DNA of 64,000 nucleotides from Lycium barbarum (Eukaryota > Streptophyta > Magnoliopsida > Solanales > Solanaceae), in assembly GCF_019175385.1 (NCBI RefSeq), contig NC_083339.1, positions 116,731,601 to 116,795,600 of the forward strand. The letters run 5' to 3'. Each line of letters begins with the position of its first letter. The stretch's first letter is position 1. The position numbers and the translations under genes were made by a program. This document shows positions 48,281 to 60,800 of the stretch, piece by piece. The notes beneath the pieces are model-generated. The model was not told where the DNA came from and searched no databases. It worked only from the letters and a program-made list of their open reading frames with translations.

Positions 48281-51200
48281 TGTTACATCCGACATTTTTG
48301 TGTATTCGAAAATTTTGAGATAACTTGACTTGTAATGAAAAAGGCCATATTTGGACCTTACTTGGTGTGAATGTGTCGGTTATGAATACGTTGGTGTGGA
48401 ATTACGAAAGGAGGCCAAGGGCAAAAATCGAAATTTTGGAAACTTGTTCCATGAATTACAATTATTTAGCCAACAATTGGACTGAAAAAAAAAATAAGAA
48501 AGTGAGGCCCAAATCTAAGGGCCCAACCGGCCACAACATGGCCCAAGTCCATGGATTCATTAATTTCCATGTGATGAATAATTATATAAGTCATCTTATC
48601 CTATAGAAGCTTCAAGAAATAAGGAGAAAGAACAAAAGAAAAGAAAGAGAAAAAGAAAGAGGGGCTACGGCCAAAGAGAAAGAGAAAGAGAAAAAGAAAG
48701 AAAAATTTTTGGAGCTCAAATCCTTGGTTCAAAAATTCAATTCTTGTGGGATTATTACCAAGCTCAAGATTCTCTACAACTTGGTATAATTATTTTTGGC
48801 CAAAAGGTGACTTTGGTGGCTAGTGAAGAACTTGAGGAAAAGGTATGAATTAATTCATTTTATTATGTTATGAAGTTTGGTTTATGTTGTAATATGTAAA
48901 ATTGAGTAGAGTGTATGAAAATATGGAAGTTTGTAAAGTGGGTATGTTGTTTGGAAGTTGGCCGTGTGCATGCATATGTTGCATGTATATAATGACTTGA
49001 ATTCATGTTGGAATCTAGTTGTGATTATGGTAGAAATTGTATTGGAAGTGAAAGTCGAATGAATTAGTGAAAGTTGGAAAAAAATAGTATGTGGCCGTGA
49101 GATGTAAGGAGTGAAATGGAAGTGAATTAAGTTTTGTTAGTATGTTAAGTGTGTTATGGTGAAGTAAATGAAAAGATAATAGTTCTTGTTGTCATGGAAA
49201 AATGGTTGCTATGTTGTTATAAGAAATTATGCAAATTTATTTTAACTTATGTAAATATGGAAATGAAAGTAGTAAGAGGCAAATTAGGATTGTCATTGAT
49301 GAAGCTGGAAGATATGAATATGTCATGAACATGCTTGCTAAAAGATTGGTTTGGAAATGTAAGGTCGGAATGAAAGATGTGATGTTATGTCGGAAAGATG
49401 GCTAGTATGCCATATTATGTGTTTTGTGTTACTTGTTGTTGTTATTGATGTTGTTGTTGGGTTGCTGTGTTGATATATTAAGCCGAGCTAAGTCTCGGGG
49501 ATGTTATATATATAGGGGAAGTGCTGCCGAAATTTCGGTAGGCAAATATATAATAAACTTGGAGTCTTAAGGTTTGAATTTGACAATTGGTAAACTTGAC
49601 CATTTGTAGATTCTGGGCGAAATTGGAATTGAAGCTAAGCGAGCGTAAGGCGCAACTGAGGTATGTAAAGCCTACCCCTACATTCTTAGGCATGTTCTGA
49701 ACGTAAAAGGCTCGGCCGCGAGCCTTAAATACGACTCCGTTCCTCGGAATTCGAGATGGAAATCCGCTCCAATTCCTTCAGTAAGATTGAATCACTTTTC
49801 TTATAACTTGTCCCTAAAGTGAGCTTTTGCATGAAACCTTCCTAAACGGAGTCGGAATACTTCCACATGATTATGGATGACCTCATAAGGTCTATTATCA
49901 GTAATTTACGCATGTCGCCTCGAGTTGGTCCGAGGTGGGCCCACGGAGCCCCGATACCTATTGTATGACCTAAATTGTCTTATTTCTGTCCGTTTTTCAC
50001 AAACAACATCGGAACTATTATTCTGATCACGATATGACTACTTTTTATATAAATCTTACAAAATGGTTTTGACATCTGGGAATCTGATTTCGGTAATAAT
50101 CTGTCGTGCCTTTCCAAGTAGGATATAGGCGCGTATTATGGACACTATCCGAATACTCTGATTTGACTCGCCGTTTGGCATACTTCAGTTTGATTGAGTC
50201 GGTATAACGATCTGTGTGTATGTGATTTTTCATTAATCTGTTCGTGGATGTCTCAATGCTTCCTTTCATCGGATCCCGGGCCGGTTTATATCGTGCGGAT
50301 GGGCCGCCGAGTCCCTTTGTCGGGGGCCGGGTCCCATGTATGAATCCCGAAGTATGATGTGTCCGGTTTCGGGGTACTGTGGTATATGTCCGTCCCCAGT
50401 TACCGTGTATATGAATTACGAAGTATGATGTGTCCGGTTTCCCGGCGTGTGATCTGTCCATGGGGTTACCGTGGTTATGATATGATGTGTTATGTGATGG
50501 AGATGTTCGAAGATATGAAATCATCTGAAATACGATGTGCTGTGGCGCCAAAAGCAGGAGTGGCGACCACGTTTCTGTACCCTATGTATGATTCTGTCTG
50601 TCCGTATGGATTCTGATCCTGTCTGTCTGTATGACTTATGATTCTGGTTGTCCGTTCGAATTATGACTCTGTACGGTATACCTCTGTCTGTCTGTTGGAT
50701 TATGATTCCGTTCGCTATATTTCTGTACTTCTGATTCAGACTATGATTATGTTGTTATGTTTTCGCTTTACATACTCGGTACATTTTTCGTACTGACCCC
50801 CGGTTCTTCGGGGGCTGCGTTACATGCCCGCAGGTACAGACGCACCTGGAGATACACCGCCAGTCTAGGGCTCAGATTCTGCTATTTTGAAGAGCTCCTT
50901 TGATCCGGAGCGAATACTTTTGGTATATATATTCTGACATCTGTATATTCTGTATGTATGATAATTCTGGGTACGGCGGGGCCCTGTCCCGTCATCTGAT
51001 TCTGTATGTCTGTTAGAGGCCTGTAGATATGTATGTGGGTTACGGGTTACAGCTGTTCAGGTAGGCGTGTACGATTTTGCGACTCTGTCCGTTATGTTAG
51101 CCTCATCGGCTTATGTGAAAGTTTCAGTATGCTTATGTACATATATAATTCCGAGCGCGCTGCATTTGCATTAGTTTGAATCTGAGAACGCTTATTCTGA

Positions 51201-51292
51201 ATTTTTTGTCTGGCACGCCGATTCTGTCAGGTTGGTACGTATGGGTATCCAGTTAGGATACCAGTCGCGGCCCACGGGGTTGGGTCGTGACA
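48281..51292 (+). repeat. Giant element 5' LTR
   Basis: 3,012 bp with TG...CA ends. It includes a 'agaaagagaaaaagaaagag' purine block near 48636, a TATA-like 'gttatatatatagggg' at about 49504-49519 preceded by 'cggcttaat'-type sequence, and 25-27-bp 'gattctgtctgtccgtatgg' repeats near 50590-50720. Confidence 0.95.
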
Positions 51293-51296
51293 GAAG

Positions 51297-51310
51297 TGGT
51301 ATCAGAGCGG
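51297..51310 (+). other. Giant element primer binding site
   Basis: TGGTATCAGAGCGG, four bases after the 5' LTR, complementary to the initiator tRNA-Met 3' end. Confidence 0.9.
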
Positions 51311-51483
51311 TTAGTCCTCGGTATGTCTACAGGCCGTGTCTAGTAGAGTCTTGTTTATCGGTGTGTTGTGCACCACATCTATAAACAGGAGGCTACAGGG
51401 CATCTAGGATGTTACCCTTCTTTGAATCTTAGATCGTGCGATAGAACTGTATTAGTAGGATGATCCCCTCCTGACGATTTGTT

Positions 51484-52941
51484 ATGTTTTCAGCGATGCC
51501 TCCGAAGAAGGCAACAGCTGCCCAGAAGGGCAAAGCGGGGGTGGAGGTAGGAGAGACCAGCCAGGCCCAGAGAGTTACCAGGGCCAGTGCGCGGCTAGCG
51601 CTTGAGGATGAACCCCCATCAGCCGGATCTGTTACACCCCCCTTACCGGAGGAGATCGGAGCAGCAGAAGCTGCTGATCAGGGGACGGCTCCACCGCTAG
51701 CTCCCAGGGTTCCAGTGCCCGAGCCTCCAGCTCCACAGGCAGGGGCGGAGGGTAGGGCTATGCGAGATGCGGTCCAGTTGTTGACCACGCTGATGGCAGA
51801 GCAGGTTCGCAGGCATGGATTTGGGGGTGGTCGTGCGGACAGATATGAAAGCTCCAGGGCTCGTGAGTTTTTGACTTGTAATCCTCCAGAATTCTCCGGG
51901 ACAAAACCCGAAGAGGACCCCCAGGAGTTTATTAGAAAGATGGAGAGCACGATACAGTTGATTAAGGCTTCGCCGACTGAGTCCGTTGAATTGGCCTCGT
52001 ATCGGTTATATGAGGTAGCGGCGAACTGGTATGAGTCCTGGCAGCTATCCAGGGGTGACGAGGCTGCCCCAGCGGTATGGGCTGAGTTTACTAAGTCTTT
52101 TCTGGATAATTTTCTACCTCCAGAGCTATGGAGAGCTAGGGTTGATCGATTCTTGCACCTGAGACAGAGCGGTAGGAGTGTTCGAGAGTACAGCCTAGAG
52201 TTTGACTCACTGGCTAGGTATGCACCCGCTATAGTAGCGGATATGGACGATAGGGTGCACCGATATGTGATGGGGCTGGATGACTATCTGATCGATAGCT
52301 GCCTGGCGGTGGCTTCTCAGCCAGGGATGCATATTGCCCGGGTGCAGGCGCACGCCCAGGGCATGGAGGACCGACGTAGGGAACGTCGGCCTGATAGGGG
52401 CCACGACAGGGGCCGGCCTAAGAGAGCCAGATCGGCCGGGTATTCAGGGGGATTTCAGAGTGAGTTTTCTCAGCGGCAGGGTAACAGGTATTCGTCCCAG
52501 CCAGCACACAGTACGCCCCCACAGTTTTCGGGACAGAACTCCATGGCTTCGAGTTCGCGAGTAAATGGGAGTTTCAGTTAGATGGGGTCATCCATACCTC
52601 GGTGTCCTTATTGCAGGAGGCGTCACCCGAGTGAGTGTTATCGTGCCACTGGTGCCTGCTTTTCTTGTGGCCGACAAGGTCATACGATGAGAGAGTGTCC
52701 GTATAGGGGTGGTCCAGGTGGTTCAGCCCAGCTTACCGGGTCAGTTGCTGGCTCGTCTTCTCCTTCGGCAGCCATACGCCCCACAGGGCGAGGAGCACCA
52801 GCACCAGCGAGTCGTGGCCGAGGTCGAGGTGCAGCTTCTGGTTACAGCGGTCCTTCGAACCGCGTATATGCTTTGACCGGCCGGCAGGACCCAGGAGCGT
52901 CTTCAAGCGCACACCCAGGTATGTTAGGGTTCTTTTCTTGA
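51484..52941 (+). pseudogene. Gag of giant element, one in-frame amber stop
   Basis: Structural Gag protein, expected to form the virus-like particle and bind element RNA. Start is ATG 51484 or, more typical for the family (MPPKK), ATG 51496. Residues about 125-265 form a retrotransposon gag domain (REFLTCNPPEFSGTKPEEDP, ANWYESW, FLPPELWRARVDRFLHLRQ, SVREYSLEFDSLARYAP). An Arg-rich stretch RRRERRPDRGHDRGRPKR follows. Codon 366 (52579-52581) is TAG; the same frame then continues for 119 residues with CPYCRRRHPSEC and a perfect zinc knuckle CFSCGRQGHTMREC. A C-to-T change in CAG would explain the stop; amber readthrough is an alternative. The frame ends GMLGFFS where the protease would start. 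Confidence 0.9.
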
Positions 52942-53171
52942 GGAATATGTGTATGAATGGGTCTATACTTTATCATATTATGTGATTTTCTTCTTCTGGG
53001 TATTAATAAGAGCAAGGTAATTGTTAACCTGATAGACATTGAGAATTTGGAAGGGCGATATGGAAATTGTATGGTTTAACCCGGGGTGGGACCCACTATG
53101 AGAATTTCCCGAAAATTTATTAAGACCCCGATCTGCCCTAAATTACGTGACAAAGGTCGTGCGGGGCAATC

Positions 53172-53274
53172 GACGAAATTATATTAGCCGTAACGCACCA
53201 AAATGCATGAAAGTTTCGAGGTTAAGCGTGCTAAAGCCAGAGCAATTCTGGGATGGGTGACCCCCCTGGGAAGT
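53172..53274 (+). other. 5S-rRNA-derived segment inside the element
   Basis: From 'gacgaaattatattagc' onward the sequence aligns nearly gap-free with plant 5S rRNA. 'gttaagcgtgct' (53221-53232) and 'ggatgggtgacc' (53251-53262) are exact matches, followed by 'cccctgggaagt'. These blocks carry the internal A box and C box of the 5S polymerase III promoter; the intermediate element between them is diverged. 'taacgcacc' and the 5' third match more weakly. The 3' end of 5S after 'gggaagt' is missing. It is not a functional 5S gene as judged by sequence. Confidence 0.85.
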
Positions 53275-53936
53275 AATGCAAAATTTTTTACAAGTGTAAG
53301 AATGATAGATATAAATGGAAATTTGGGGTAACCTAAAGAAAGAGCGAATGTGTGGAGTAACTAGTGCCCTTACATGAGTCGCGCAGACCGGTGCGGACTA
53401 AATAGGCGAAAAGAAGGAGCACAATACCGCTCGAGAAATTGAGCGAATTTGAATAACGGTCGGAGACGTTCGCAAGTAAGATATTAGTAAACGTATATGT
53501 ATGTGTGTATTTGTATGTGTATGACCTTCGCCTGGTGCCCATGTGGATCAAGAGCCGAGTCCCGGCGACTAATGTTGTGATAGATGAAAGGTTTTACTAA
53601 ACCAAATACATGAAACGAAGCAAGGACGAGGATACGAATGTTGTCAAAAATATATATAATAGATAAACTCCGGTTACGTTACCACTTAGTCTAGTGCGAC
53701 GATATCCGAAAAAGAAAATGAGTATGGATAGTAGGAAAGATGAAGAATAAGAAACGTGAATAAACAGAATCCTTGAAAGAGTTGACAAGCAACGCGTAAG
53801 AAGGTTTGTACGACAATTTGACGAACAAGTTTATGAATGGGTGAACAGGTTCCGATGAGATAATCTGTGATACAATGGTCGGGGTGAATAACGAGATGTC
53901 GACAAAGGGAAATTTTCGTAAATCACTGGAGCCTTT

Positions 53937-54345
53937 ATAGGAGTGGTCTGATTCTAATCAAAACTCTATCTGCTATACTTCTGCACCTCTGATTCTGATA
54001 AGGCTCTGTCTATTACGCCTCTGTACTTCTGAATCCGATTACGTTTCTGTCTGATACACCTCTGTCCGATTGACTCTGGATATGAATCTGTCTGATATAA
54101 CTCTGTATGTCTGACTCTGATTACGAATCTGTTCGACACATCTCTGTATGTCTGATTCTGATAACGAATCCGTCTGGTACATCTCTGTACGTCTAACTCT
54201 GATCTCAGATCTATCTGATACCCTCCCATACATCTGACTTCGACTACGAATCCGTCCGCCATAGTTTAGTACGTTTGCCTCCGATTACGAATCAGTCTGA
54301 TATGCTCCTGTGCGTTCGATCCCAGTTCTGAATCTGTTTGGTATG
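53937..54345. repeat. 41-bp tandem repeat array
   Basis: The phrase 'cctctgtacgtctgactctg' and relatives recur at 53978, 54019, 54060, 54101, 54142, 54183 and 54224, an exact 41-bp spacing. Diverged units on both sides make about nine to ten copies. 41 is not a multiple of three, so the array is not a coding repeat. Confidence 0.85.
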
Positions 54346-54690
54346 ACGTGGAATCATGATGATGCGGTAAGGAACCGAAGAGTATGAGAAGAAGTGATAG
54401 TAAGAATAATGTCTGAAAAGCCTTGAAGGAAAGGGAGAAGGGACACAATGTCCGTGAAAGAGCGAAAAGCATTCATCTGTTACTAGAATATGGTTCATGG
54501 CCCAGTGATTATGCGGGATATGAAAAAATACGTTATGAAAGCACATGAGTCAGTAATGTGAAAAATTACTCCATCCTAATGGTAAAGAATCCATATTGGA
54601 AAGTCAACAAAGGACAAAAATAGAAAGAACCCTCCCGAAGAAGTATGACGCCCCATGAGGTCAATTTAACATTCGAGGACGAATGTTTTA

Positions 54691-54711
54691 AAGGGGGGGG
54701 GGGGGGGAGGA
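54691..54711 (+). other. Polypurine tract of giant element
   Basis: An 'aaag' followed by a run of about 15 G and 'agga' directly before the 3' LTR. The unbroken G run suggests recent origin or slippage, or a sequencing length uncertainty. Confidence 0.88.
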
Positions 54712-57700
54712 TGTTACATCCGGCATTTTTGTGTATTCGAAAATTTTGAGATAACTTGACTTGTAATGAAAAAGGCCATATTTGGACCTTACTTGGTGTG
54801 AATGTGTCGGTTATGAATACGTTGGTGTGGAATTACGAAAGGAGGCCAAGGGCAAAAATCGGAATTTTGGAAACTTGTTCCATGAATTACAATTATTTAG
54901 CCAACAATTGGACTGAAAAAAAAATTAAGAAAGTGAGGCCCAAATCTAAGGGCCCAACCGGCCACAACATGGCCCAAGTCCATGGATTCATTAATTTCCA
55001 TGTGATGAATAATTATATAAGTCATCTTATCCTATAGAAGCTTCAAGAAATAAGGAGAAAGAACAAAAGAAAAGAAAGAGAAAAAGAAAGAGGGGCTACG
55101 GCCAAAGAGAAAGAGAAAGAGAAAAAGAAAGAAAAATTTTTGGAGCTCAAATCCTTGGTTCAAAAATTCAATTCTTGTGGGATTATTACCAAGCTCAAGA
55201 TTCTCTACAACTTGGTATAATTATTTTTGGCCAAAAGGTGACTTTGGTGGCTAGTGAAGAACTTGAGGAAAAGGTATGAATTAATTCATTTTATTATGTT
55301 ATGAAGTTTGGTTTATGTTGTAATATGTAGAATTGAGTAGAGTGTATGAAAATATGGAAGTTTGTAAAGTGGGTATGTTGTTTGGAAGTTGGCCGTGTGC
55401 ATGCATATGTTGCATGTATATAATGACTTGAATTCATGTTGGAATCTAGTTGTGATTATGGTAGAAATTGTATTGGAAGTGAAAGTCGAATGAATTAGTG
55501 AAAGTTGGAAAAAAATAGTATGTGGCCGTGAGATGTAAGGAGTGAAATGGAAGTGAATTAAGTTTTGTTAGTATGTTAAGTGTGTTATGGTGAAGTAAAT
55601 GAAAAGATAATAGTTCTTGTTGTCATGGAAAAATGGTTGCTATGTTGTTATAAGAAATTATGCAAATTTATTTTAACTTATGTAAATATGGAAATGAAAG
55701 TAGTAAGAGGCAAATTAGGATTGTCATTGATGAAGCTGGAAGATATGAATATGTCATGAACATGCTTGCTAAAAGATTGGTTTGGAAATGTAAGGTCGGA
55801 ATGAAAGATGTGATGTTATGTCGGAAAGATGGCTAGTATGCCATATTATGTGTTTTGTGTTACTTGTTGTTGTTATTGATGTTGTTGTTGGGTTGCTGTG
55901 TTGATATATTAAGCCGAGCTAAGTCTCGGGGATGTTATATATATAGGGGAAGTGCTGCCGAAATTTCGGTAGGCAAATATATAATAAACTTGGAGTCTTA
56001 AGGTTTGAATTTGACAATTGGTAAACTTGACCATTTGTAGATTCTGGGCGAAATTGGAATTGAAGCTAAGCGAGCGTAAGGCGCAACTGAGGTATGTAAA
56101 GCCTACCCCTACATTCTTAGGCATGTTCTGAACGTAAAAGGCTCGGCCGCGAGCCTTAAATACGACTCCGTTCCTCGGAATTCGAGATGGAAATCCGCTC
56201 CAATTCCTTCAGTAAGATTGAATCACTTTTCTTATAACTTGTCCCTAAAGTGAGCTTTTGCATGAAACCTTCCTAAACGGAGTCGGAATACTTCCACATG
56301 ATTATGGATGACCTCATAAGGTCTATTATCAGTAATTTACGCATGTCGCCTCGAGTTGGTCCGAGGTGGGCCCACGGAGCCCCGATACCTATTGTATGAC
56401 CTAAATTGTCTTATTTCTGTCCGTTTTTCACAAACAACATCGGAACTATTATTCTGATCACGATATGACTACTTTTTATATAAATCTTACAAAATGGTTT
56501 TGACATCTGGGAATCTGATTTCGGTAATAATCTGTCGTGCCTTTCCAAGTAGGATATAGGCGCGTATTATGGACACTATCCGAATACTCTGATTTGACTC
56601 GCCGTTTGGCATACTTCAGTTTGATTGAGTCGGTATAACGATCGGTGTGTATGTGATTTTTCATTAATCTGTTCGTGGATGTCTCAATGCTTCCTTTCAT
56701 CGGATCCCGGGCCGGTTTATATCGTGCGGATGGGCCGCCGAGTCCCTTTGTCGGGGGCCGGGTCCCATGTATGAATCCCGAAGTATGATGTGTCCGGTTT
56801 CGGGGTACTGTGGTATATGTCCGTCCCCAGTTACCGTGTATATGAATTACGAAGTATGATGTGTCCGGTTTCCCGGCGTGTGATCTGTCCATGGGGTTAC
56901 CGTGGTTATGATATGATGTGTTATGTGATGGAGATGTTCGAAGATATGAAATCATCTGAAATACGATGTGCTGTGGCGCCAAAGGCAGGAGTGGCGACCA
57001 CGTTTCTGTACCCTATGTATGATTCTGTCTGTCTGTATGGATTCTGATCCTGTCTGTCTGTATGACTTATGATTCTGGTTGTCCGTTCGAATTATGACTC
57101 TGTCCGGTATACCTCTGTCTGTCTGTTGGATTATGATTCCGTTCGCTATATTTTTGTACTTCTGATTCAGACTATGATTATGTTGTTATGTTTTCGCTTT
57201 ACATACTCGGTACATTTTTCGTACTGACCCCCGGTTCTTCGGGGGCTGCGTTACATGCACGCAGGTACAGACGCACCTGGAGATACACCGCCAGTCTAGG
57301 GCTCAGATTCTGCTATTTTGAAGAGCTCCTTTGATCCGGAGCGAATACTTTTGGTATATATCTTCTGACATCTGTATATTCTGTATGTATGATAATTCTG
57401 GGTACGGCGGGGCCCTGTCCCGTCATCTGATTTTGTATGTCTGTTAGAGGCCTGTAGATATGTATGTGGGTTACGGGTTACATCTGTTCAGGTAGGCGTG
57501 TACGATTTTGCGACTCTGTCCGTTATGTTAGCCTCATCGGCTTATGTGAAATTTTCAGTATGCTTATGTACATATATAATTCCGAGCGCGCTGCATTTGT
57601 ATTAGTTTGAATCTGAGAACGCTCATTCTGAATTTTCTGTCTGGCACGCCGATTCTGTCAGGTAGGTACGTATGGGTATCCAGTTAGGATACCAGTCGCG

Positions 57701-57723
57701 GCCCACGGGGTTGGGTCGTGACA
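54712..57723 (+). repeat. Giant element 3' LTR
   Basis: 3,012 bp, same length as the 5' LTR (constant offset of 6,431). It differs at about 18 sites, most in the last about 1.1 kb. Confidence 0.95.
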
Positions 57724-57838
57724 CATAGGTATTCATAAATCTCTAGCATAGGCATGACATGAATACGTCGAATCTGAGTATAATACTCCTCAGACAAGTA
57801 CCACAGGGTACATGAAAAGATATCTATTTGAATATAGG

Positions 57839-60800
57839 TGTTATACCCCATTTTAACCGGGTCAAAAGCGGAGTACAACATATTGGTGATTCCCAAATTA
57901 TTTGATTTAAGGAGTCGCCACCTAATTATTTTAACGATGAATTAGGACACCTATTTTAACTAAGTAAGTGCTAAAAGTTAACTCCGATTAATAGTCTACT
58001 TAACTTTATGACTCTAGGTAAGGGTTCTTAGTTATCCTAAAGGGAAGGGGTAAGACATCCTTTAAGATCCGCTTAAATACTGTTAACCGGCCAAATTTAG
58101 ATTAATTATTTCTAAGGTCTAAAGTTTAAGAAAACAACTTTGGATACTTTATAAATATTTGAGGAAAATAAGTTATACCAACTAACAATTTGAAAAAAAA
58201 ATCATTACAAGATTAATATTAGCAAAATTTTAAGGTTCTATGGTGTTTAAAATGTGAAGAAATCGTCAGAAGTCCGAGGGGATTTTGATGTATGTTAAAA
58301 AAATGATCCGAGCCTTCATTATTTAAAATATTATGAAATCAACATAATTTGTTTGAAAAGATGTTGTCATTTAGCCTTTGGCGTCTTTCTGGGAAATCAT
58401 TTCGTTTAGCTATAAATTTTGCAAATGATAACGATTATCAAAAGAATCACATTTAATCTTTCAATAACTACGATTCTCACGTATTCCGCTGGGATTCATC
58501 TAAGCTAAGAAAACAAAAACAAGGCAAAATGTTAATCATGCAATACAAATCAAATACACAAAGGAAAATAAAGTAGAGGAGAAAAATATAGTTAGATGGG
58601 TCTGGCCCATTTTATGCCGCTGCAATCTGCGTCTGCCATATGGACTTTGGCCCAAAATTCCTTTTTACTACATTGCTGATGGGGTTAACTCAATAAAAAT
58701 GAAAGAAAAAGGATTAGTAAAGTGGGGATTTACAAGACTTGAACTTCAAACAAAAAAAAGAAAAACAATGGCCGAAGAAAAAACACCACATAAATAGTAA
58801 ACAAGAGCTGAACTTTGATATGTCAACTTAACCCAAAGGAAACAATTTTTTTAATAAAGCAGACAAATCCTAAGCATGCTAGCCATTCAGCACACAAAGG
58901 AACATCAAGATAAACAAGATATCCATTGAGTCTTTACACTAATCTACATATCAGCATTAAGCCAAGACCAAAACCTCAAAACAAGACTTTTATAATCACC
59001 ATCCACAAGCGGGGAAAGGGAACCGAAACAACTCCATAGCTAACACCAAAAGTACTTCAATATATATGCATATTCTTTACTCTGATTATTCTTATATCTT
59101 TCTTTCCTCTTTCTTTAGTTGGTAAGATTTAAATATCAAACAACTTAATAATTTGAATGTATTAGACAGGTTTCGAAATGTTAAGTTCACAAAATTTGAA
59201 ATGAAAGTTGACAGACAAGGCTAAATTAAACCTTCAGCTATTTAACACAGCTTAGAACTCAGCTGATGCATGCTAGTTCAAGAAATAAACATCTACAATA
59301 GTTAAGAGGTCCAAGAAAAGCTATTCAATCTAAAACTACTGAGATATCACCAAAGAAGAGCTGGTACTGAACTGCACCCCCTAGAATTTCATCCTAGAAC
59401 ATTAACTAAACTAAACTCATGACCAATTTTGGCAAGTCAGGCAAATTATATAGGAAACTTAGGAAACAACACAGTATTCCAATCCTTTTTTAAAAACACA
59501 TGGATATATGAGAGATTTTCACACTTAAAGGCGACTATTATATCGACCACCAGCCTAACCAAACCATTTGACAAATCAATTACCACCCCACCCTTATTAT
59601 TTGCAAATCATCATCCTTACTTAACATGACAAGGCAGTGCGAGGCAAAATACTAATTAGGCATGAGCAACATGTGTATATTTACTGAGATTATACAAGGA
59701 TGTGAAATACTTCTCAGGTTCAAATAGACTTGCAAAAATTAAGTAGGTGTTTCAGGAAATGGGATCATGCTATCACAGGTTTGGAAACAAATTTCCTATA
59801 GTTTGGACTAAATCAAAAAGGCATATGCTTGGGCAATATGATTGAATACGTATGTGCAGATTTCACATTACTTTAGACTATTTTAAAATAGGGTTTAACA
59901 TGGAGATTCGCTCATATCATGATAACCAAACCTCACACTGAAACTGTCCTCTAAAAAAAAATGATCGTGCAGGTGCTCTGTCCACAACCAAGACTAAAGA
60001 CTAAGTTAGACAAACTCACACTAGTCAGTTTGAGATTCAGACACATAAACAGGTTATCCACATACAATGAGGCAAATACAGAACACAAGTAGTTGCTAAA
60101 GGTACTAACGAATACCCTAACCATATGGCTGAATATTGATTCCTTGAAATATGCTAATGAAACAAACTATAGTGGACCATATAAGCATTTTAGCAAAGAA
60201 ACAGATACTAGTCAAGTTCCTAAAGCAAAATAATGATAAGTTTCAACTAACAATAACATTAAATATCTCAATCATTCAAAATGGACATGTTACAGATTAA
60301 GAGTGACAGACTGAACCACCTACAAGCAATGAGCAAATCTGAATATGTGATCGTATTGAAGGACCTAATGCTAGCTCAAGGTAGATAGATTAAAACAAGT
60401 TCCATTATCAGGCCATATAATTAAATAACCCCAGCAGTTAAACTATTAGAGACACAACCTATCACTGAAACAAGATGAACAACATACTCATATAAATAAG
60501 GACCTAAAAAAGACTAAACTAACACTGAATACAGTATAAACTATGAGACTGCTTTTTGGCTTATCTATTCTTATATAAACATACTAATAACATGTAACTA
60601 AGCTAATCAAACAGAGCATATAACTACATTCTACATTCTGAGAAAATAGTGAATCTAAACTAAACAACAATTAACTAACTAAACACATAAGAAACTAAAT
60701 TAAGAACATAAATCTAAACTAAAATTTAAGAGAATTACTGACCTTTTTCGGGTGCAGCGAACTAGGGCCTTTAGGTCACCGATCTACGCTCGAACGCGAA

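Larger units (their letters stand above)
52942..54690. other. Noncoding interior replacing pol
   Basis: Between the gag end and the polypurine tract I find no protease, RT, RNase H, integrase or chromodomain signature on either strand. The region holds a 5S-like segment (53172-53274), a 41-bp tandem array (53937-54345) and A/G-rich unique sequence. The usual 'attcgaggacgaatgtt' gypsy tail is retained at about 54670-54690. Confidence 0.85.
48281..57723 (+). mobile_element. Complete giant-LTR, gag-only Ty3/gypsy element (TR-GAG type)
   Basis: Two 3,012-bp LTRs (48281-51292, 54712-57723) begin TGTTACATCC and end GTCGTGACA. They are flanked by the perfect TSD CATAG (48276-48280, 57724-57728). 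The primer site TGGTATCAGAGCGG (51297-51310) matches initiator tRNA-Met, and a G15-type polypurine tract stands before the 3' LTR. The 3.4-kb interior encodes Gag only. Protease, RT, RNase H and integrase are absent, replaced by a 5S-rRNA-derived segment, noncoding sequence and a 41-bp tandem array. The LTRs differ at about 18 sites by eye (about 0.6%) with no length change, so the insertion is recent. The solo LTR at 10851-14161 is a relative. Confidence 0.95.

Noticed and set aside
50045..50551. 168-residue minus-strand open frame, identical in the other LTR at 56476-56982
   Set aside because: It occurs twice only because it lies in the LTR pair. No recognisable domain, and composition follows the LTR repeats.
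53172..53274. Functional 5S rRNA gene
   Set aside because: The 3' end is missing and many stem positions are changed; no terminator-like T run follows at the right place. Kept only as a derived segment.
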